Source: Chitinophagaceae bacterium
GTDB taxonomy: Bacteria; Bacteroidota; Bacteroidia; Chitinophagales; Chitinophagaceae
Direction of reading: 5' to 3'
Assembly (NCBI GenBank): GCA_014379345.1
Contig: JACMLY010000153.1
Span: forward strand, 1-64,000
Length of the DNA: 64,000 nucleotides
Shown: in pieces, positions 63,136 through 64,000 of the stretch
Numbering within the stretch: position 1 is the stretch's first letter
Layout: each line of letters starts with the position of its first letter
Program-made: the position numbers and the translations under genes
Notes under the pieces: generated by a model
What the model saw: only the letters and a program-made list of their open reading frames with translations
What the model was told of the DNA's origin: nothing
Databases searched by the model: none

Positions 63136-63797
63136 TGGATGGATTCGAGTTTAAAAATGAAATTATCTTCTACCAGGTTTTTGCTCATATGAACACAGAT
63201 CAATTTAATCTGGTTTTTAATCGCCATACGCCTGATCATTTGTATATCGCAGCCATCACACAAAACCATAAATACATTTGTTGATGGGTGTGCATAGCTA
63301 AAGAGATCATTGAATAACTGTTCAAAATATTCACCATTTAAGCCACAGTACCATGCATAGTCTGATTCTGTCCTTGGCTCCTTTTTATAATATGGGGGAT
63401 TGATAATAATATAGTCAAATATTTGCAGCGGGATATCCTTAAACAGGTCCGATTGGATGATATCTATTTTCACCTGGTTGATACCTGTATTTTTATTGAG
63501 ATAACGTATAGCCACCGTGTTGATATCACTTGCCGTGACATGCGCCCCCCGTTTAGCAGCAAACATTGAGATCAGGCCGCTTCCCGCGCCCAACTCCAGT
63601 AACGAATATTTATTCAACGGCTGCGTGGCTATATATTTCAGCAATAATTTGGTGCTCGAAAAAAATCCCGGATGGAATACTTCAGGTGGAATTATTAAAT
63701 CAATGCCCCTGTACCGGTATTTTCTGACTTTCGACAGATATTTTACAAGGAATGGTTTGTACATACCTCCAACAATATATTTTACTGCATTCCTCAT
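63132..63797 (-). CDS. Methyltransferase with NPPY motif (small-molecule or N-methyltransferase type)
   Basis: A methyltransferase of the HemK/'MTS' type with motif I LLELGAGSGLISMFAAKRG and IINPPYYKKEP, the NPPY motif of N-methyltransferases acting on amino or ring nitrogens. ATG at 63797 gives about 221 residues; the longer frame starts with TTG 11 codons upstream. The start lies about 50 bases downstream of a 28-base perfect hairpin. First gene of the operon that runs to 59021. Substrate unknown; the two acidic-aromatic and C-terminal segments do not identify it. Confidence 0.85.
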   Translation of the reverse strand: MRNAVKYIVGGMYKPFLVKYLSKVRKYRYRGIDLIIPPEVFHPGFFSSTKLLLKYIATQPLNKYSLLELGAGSGLISMFAAKRGAHVTASDINTVAIRYLNKNTGINQVKIDIIQSDLFKDIPLQIFDYIIINPPYYKKEPRTESDYAWYCGLNGEYFEQLFNDLFSYAHPSTNVFMVLCDGCDIQMIRRMAIKNQIKLICVHMSKNLVEDNFIFKLESIQ

Positions 63798-63847
63798 TGA
63801 TTCTATTAAAGCTGAGAGACTTGAAATCAATTCTCTCTATGTTATTA

Positions 63848-63908
63848 CTATGATTCTACTGTTCCTATGTGGTAAATTTTTTACCACATAGGAACAGTAG
63901 AATCATAG
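63848..63908. repeat. Perfect 28-base-arm hairpin, ACATAGGAAC word family
   Basis: CTATGATTCTACTGTTCC and onward (63848-63875) is exactly complementary to 63881-63908 with a 5-base ATTTT loop. It lies directly upstream of the methyltransferase/radical SAM operon. The words match 23431-23547. The remaining 90 bases to the window end show no gene. Confidence 0.96.
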
Positions 63909-64000
63909 GGGAACACAGAGCGTTTAATTAATAAAACAATATATATTTAGAATCCTTCGATTTCTGGTTGTCTGTATTTCCATAAAATCTGCAAAGCTTT

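Overview
The window looks like chromosome from a Bacteroidota species, most likely a member of the Chitinophagaceae or a close relative. Indicators are: a short primary sigma factor without region 1.1; promoters of the Bacteroidota type (TAnnTTTG near -7, TTG about 19 bases upstream); almost no Shine-Dalgarno sequences; Bacteroidota-restricted families (DUF4249, DUF3822 beside rsmD, DUF2027-Smr, a NagB fused to a PIG-L deacetylase); and a BlaI/M56/TonB envelope module. Placement below phylum level is inference.

Layout. 1-7.2 kb: tRNA-Arg, nagB fusion, CocE/NonD hydrolase, an NTF2-like protein with a glycosylasparaginase, and cutC. 7.2-10.5 kb: a lone contractile-injection-type tail tube protein and the pfkA-pyk pair. 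10.7-18 kb: prolyl oligopeptidase, RmlD-like reductase, DUF72, a secreted protein of unknown function, smpB and accD. 18-22.2 kb: sdhC-sdhA-(gamma-glutamylcyclotransferase-like)-sdhB. 22.3-31 kb: VOC protein, DUF1801/YdeI protein, an ABC-F ATPase, an outer-membrane lipoprotein divergent from a 1167-residue beta-barrel, and a membrane-anchored coiled-coil protein. 31.3-34.6 kb: holA, ribF, purM. 34.6-37.3 kb: a BlaI-family repressor with an M56 peptidase that is also a cell-wall amidase and a TonB-like protein. 37.6-43.4 kb: rpoD, DUF4249, trxB, folB, a TPR protein and a MATE exporter. 43.6-50.3 kb: a tight plus-strand operon (DUF3822-rsmD-bioD-5-FCL-lpxK-rnr-polyprenyl synthase). 50.6-57.1 kb: APC permease, DUF2027-Smr, rnpB, a CPBP protease, and DUF177-rpmF-plsX. 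57.2-63.8 kb: a sugar transferase, a nucleotidyltransferase, and a minus-strand operon of three methyltransferases and two radical SAM enzymes, with unknown product.

Two things stand out. First, the BlaI/M56 unit: one polypeptide carries a BlaR1-type membrane metalloprotease, a complete Amidase_3 domain, three 29-residue coiled-coil repeats and a TonB C-terminal domain. Its repressor gene has two identical AACTAA-N4-TTAGTT dyads that sit exactly in the spacer and at the start site of a recognisable promoter. Second, most long intergenic gaps hold an inverted repeat built from a short reiterated word. The word differs from locus to locus (TTTAAGG, TACGAAGT, TTAGCAAA, AATACAGA, GCTAAT, ACATAGAA, GTTTGTAG, CACAAAG), while the architecture stays the same. 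In at least seven genes the stop codon lies inside such an arm, and in ribF the arm encodes the last eight residues.

Start codons were moved inward from the longest open frame where a better start existed (pyk, prolyl oligopeptidase, accD, sdhC, ABC-F, the 26.1 kb lipoprotein, holA, ribF, trxB, the TPR gene, DUF3822, and the last methyltransferase). All assignments are by reading motifs; no database search was run.
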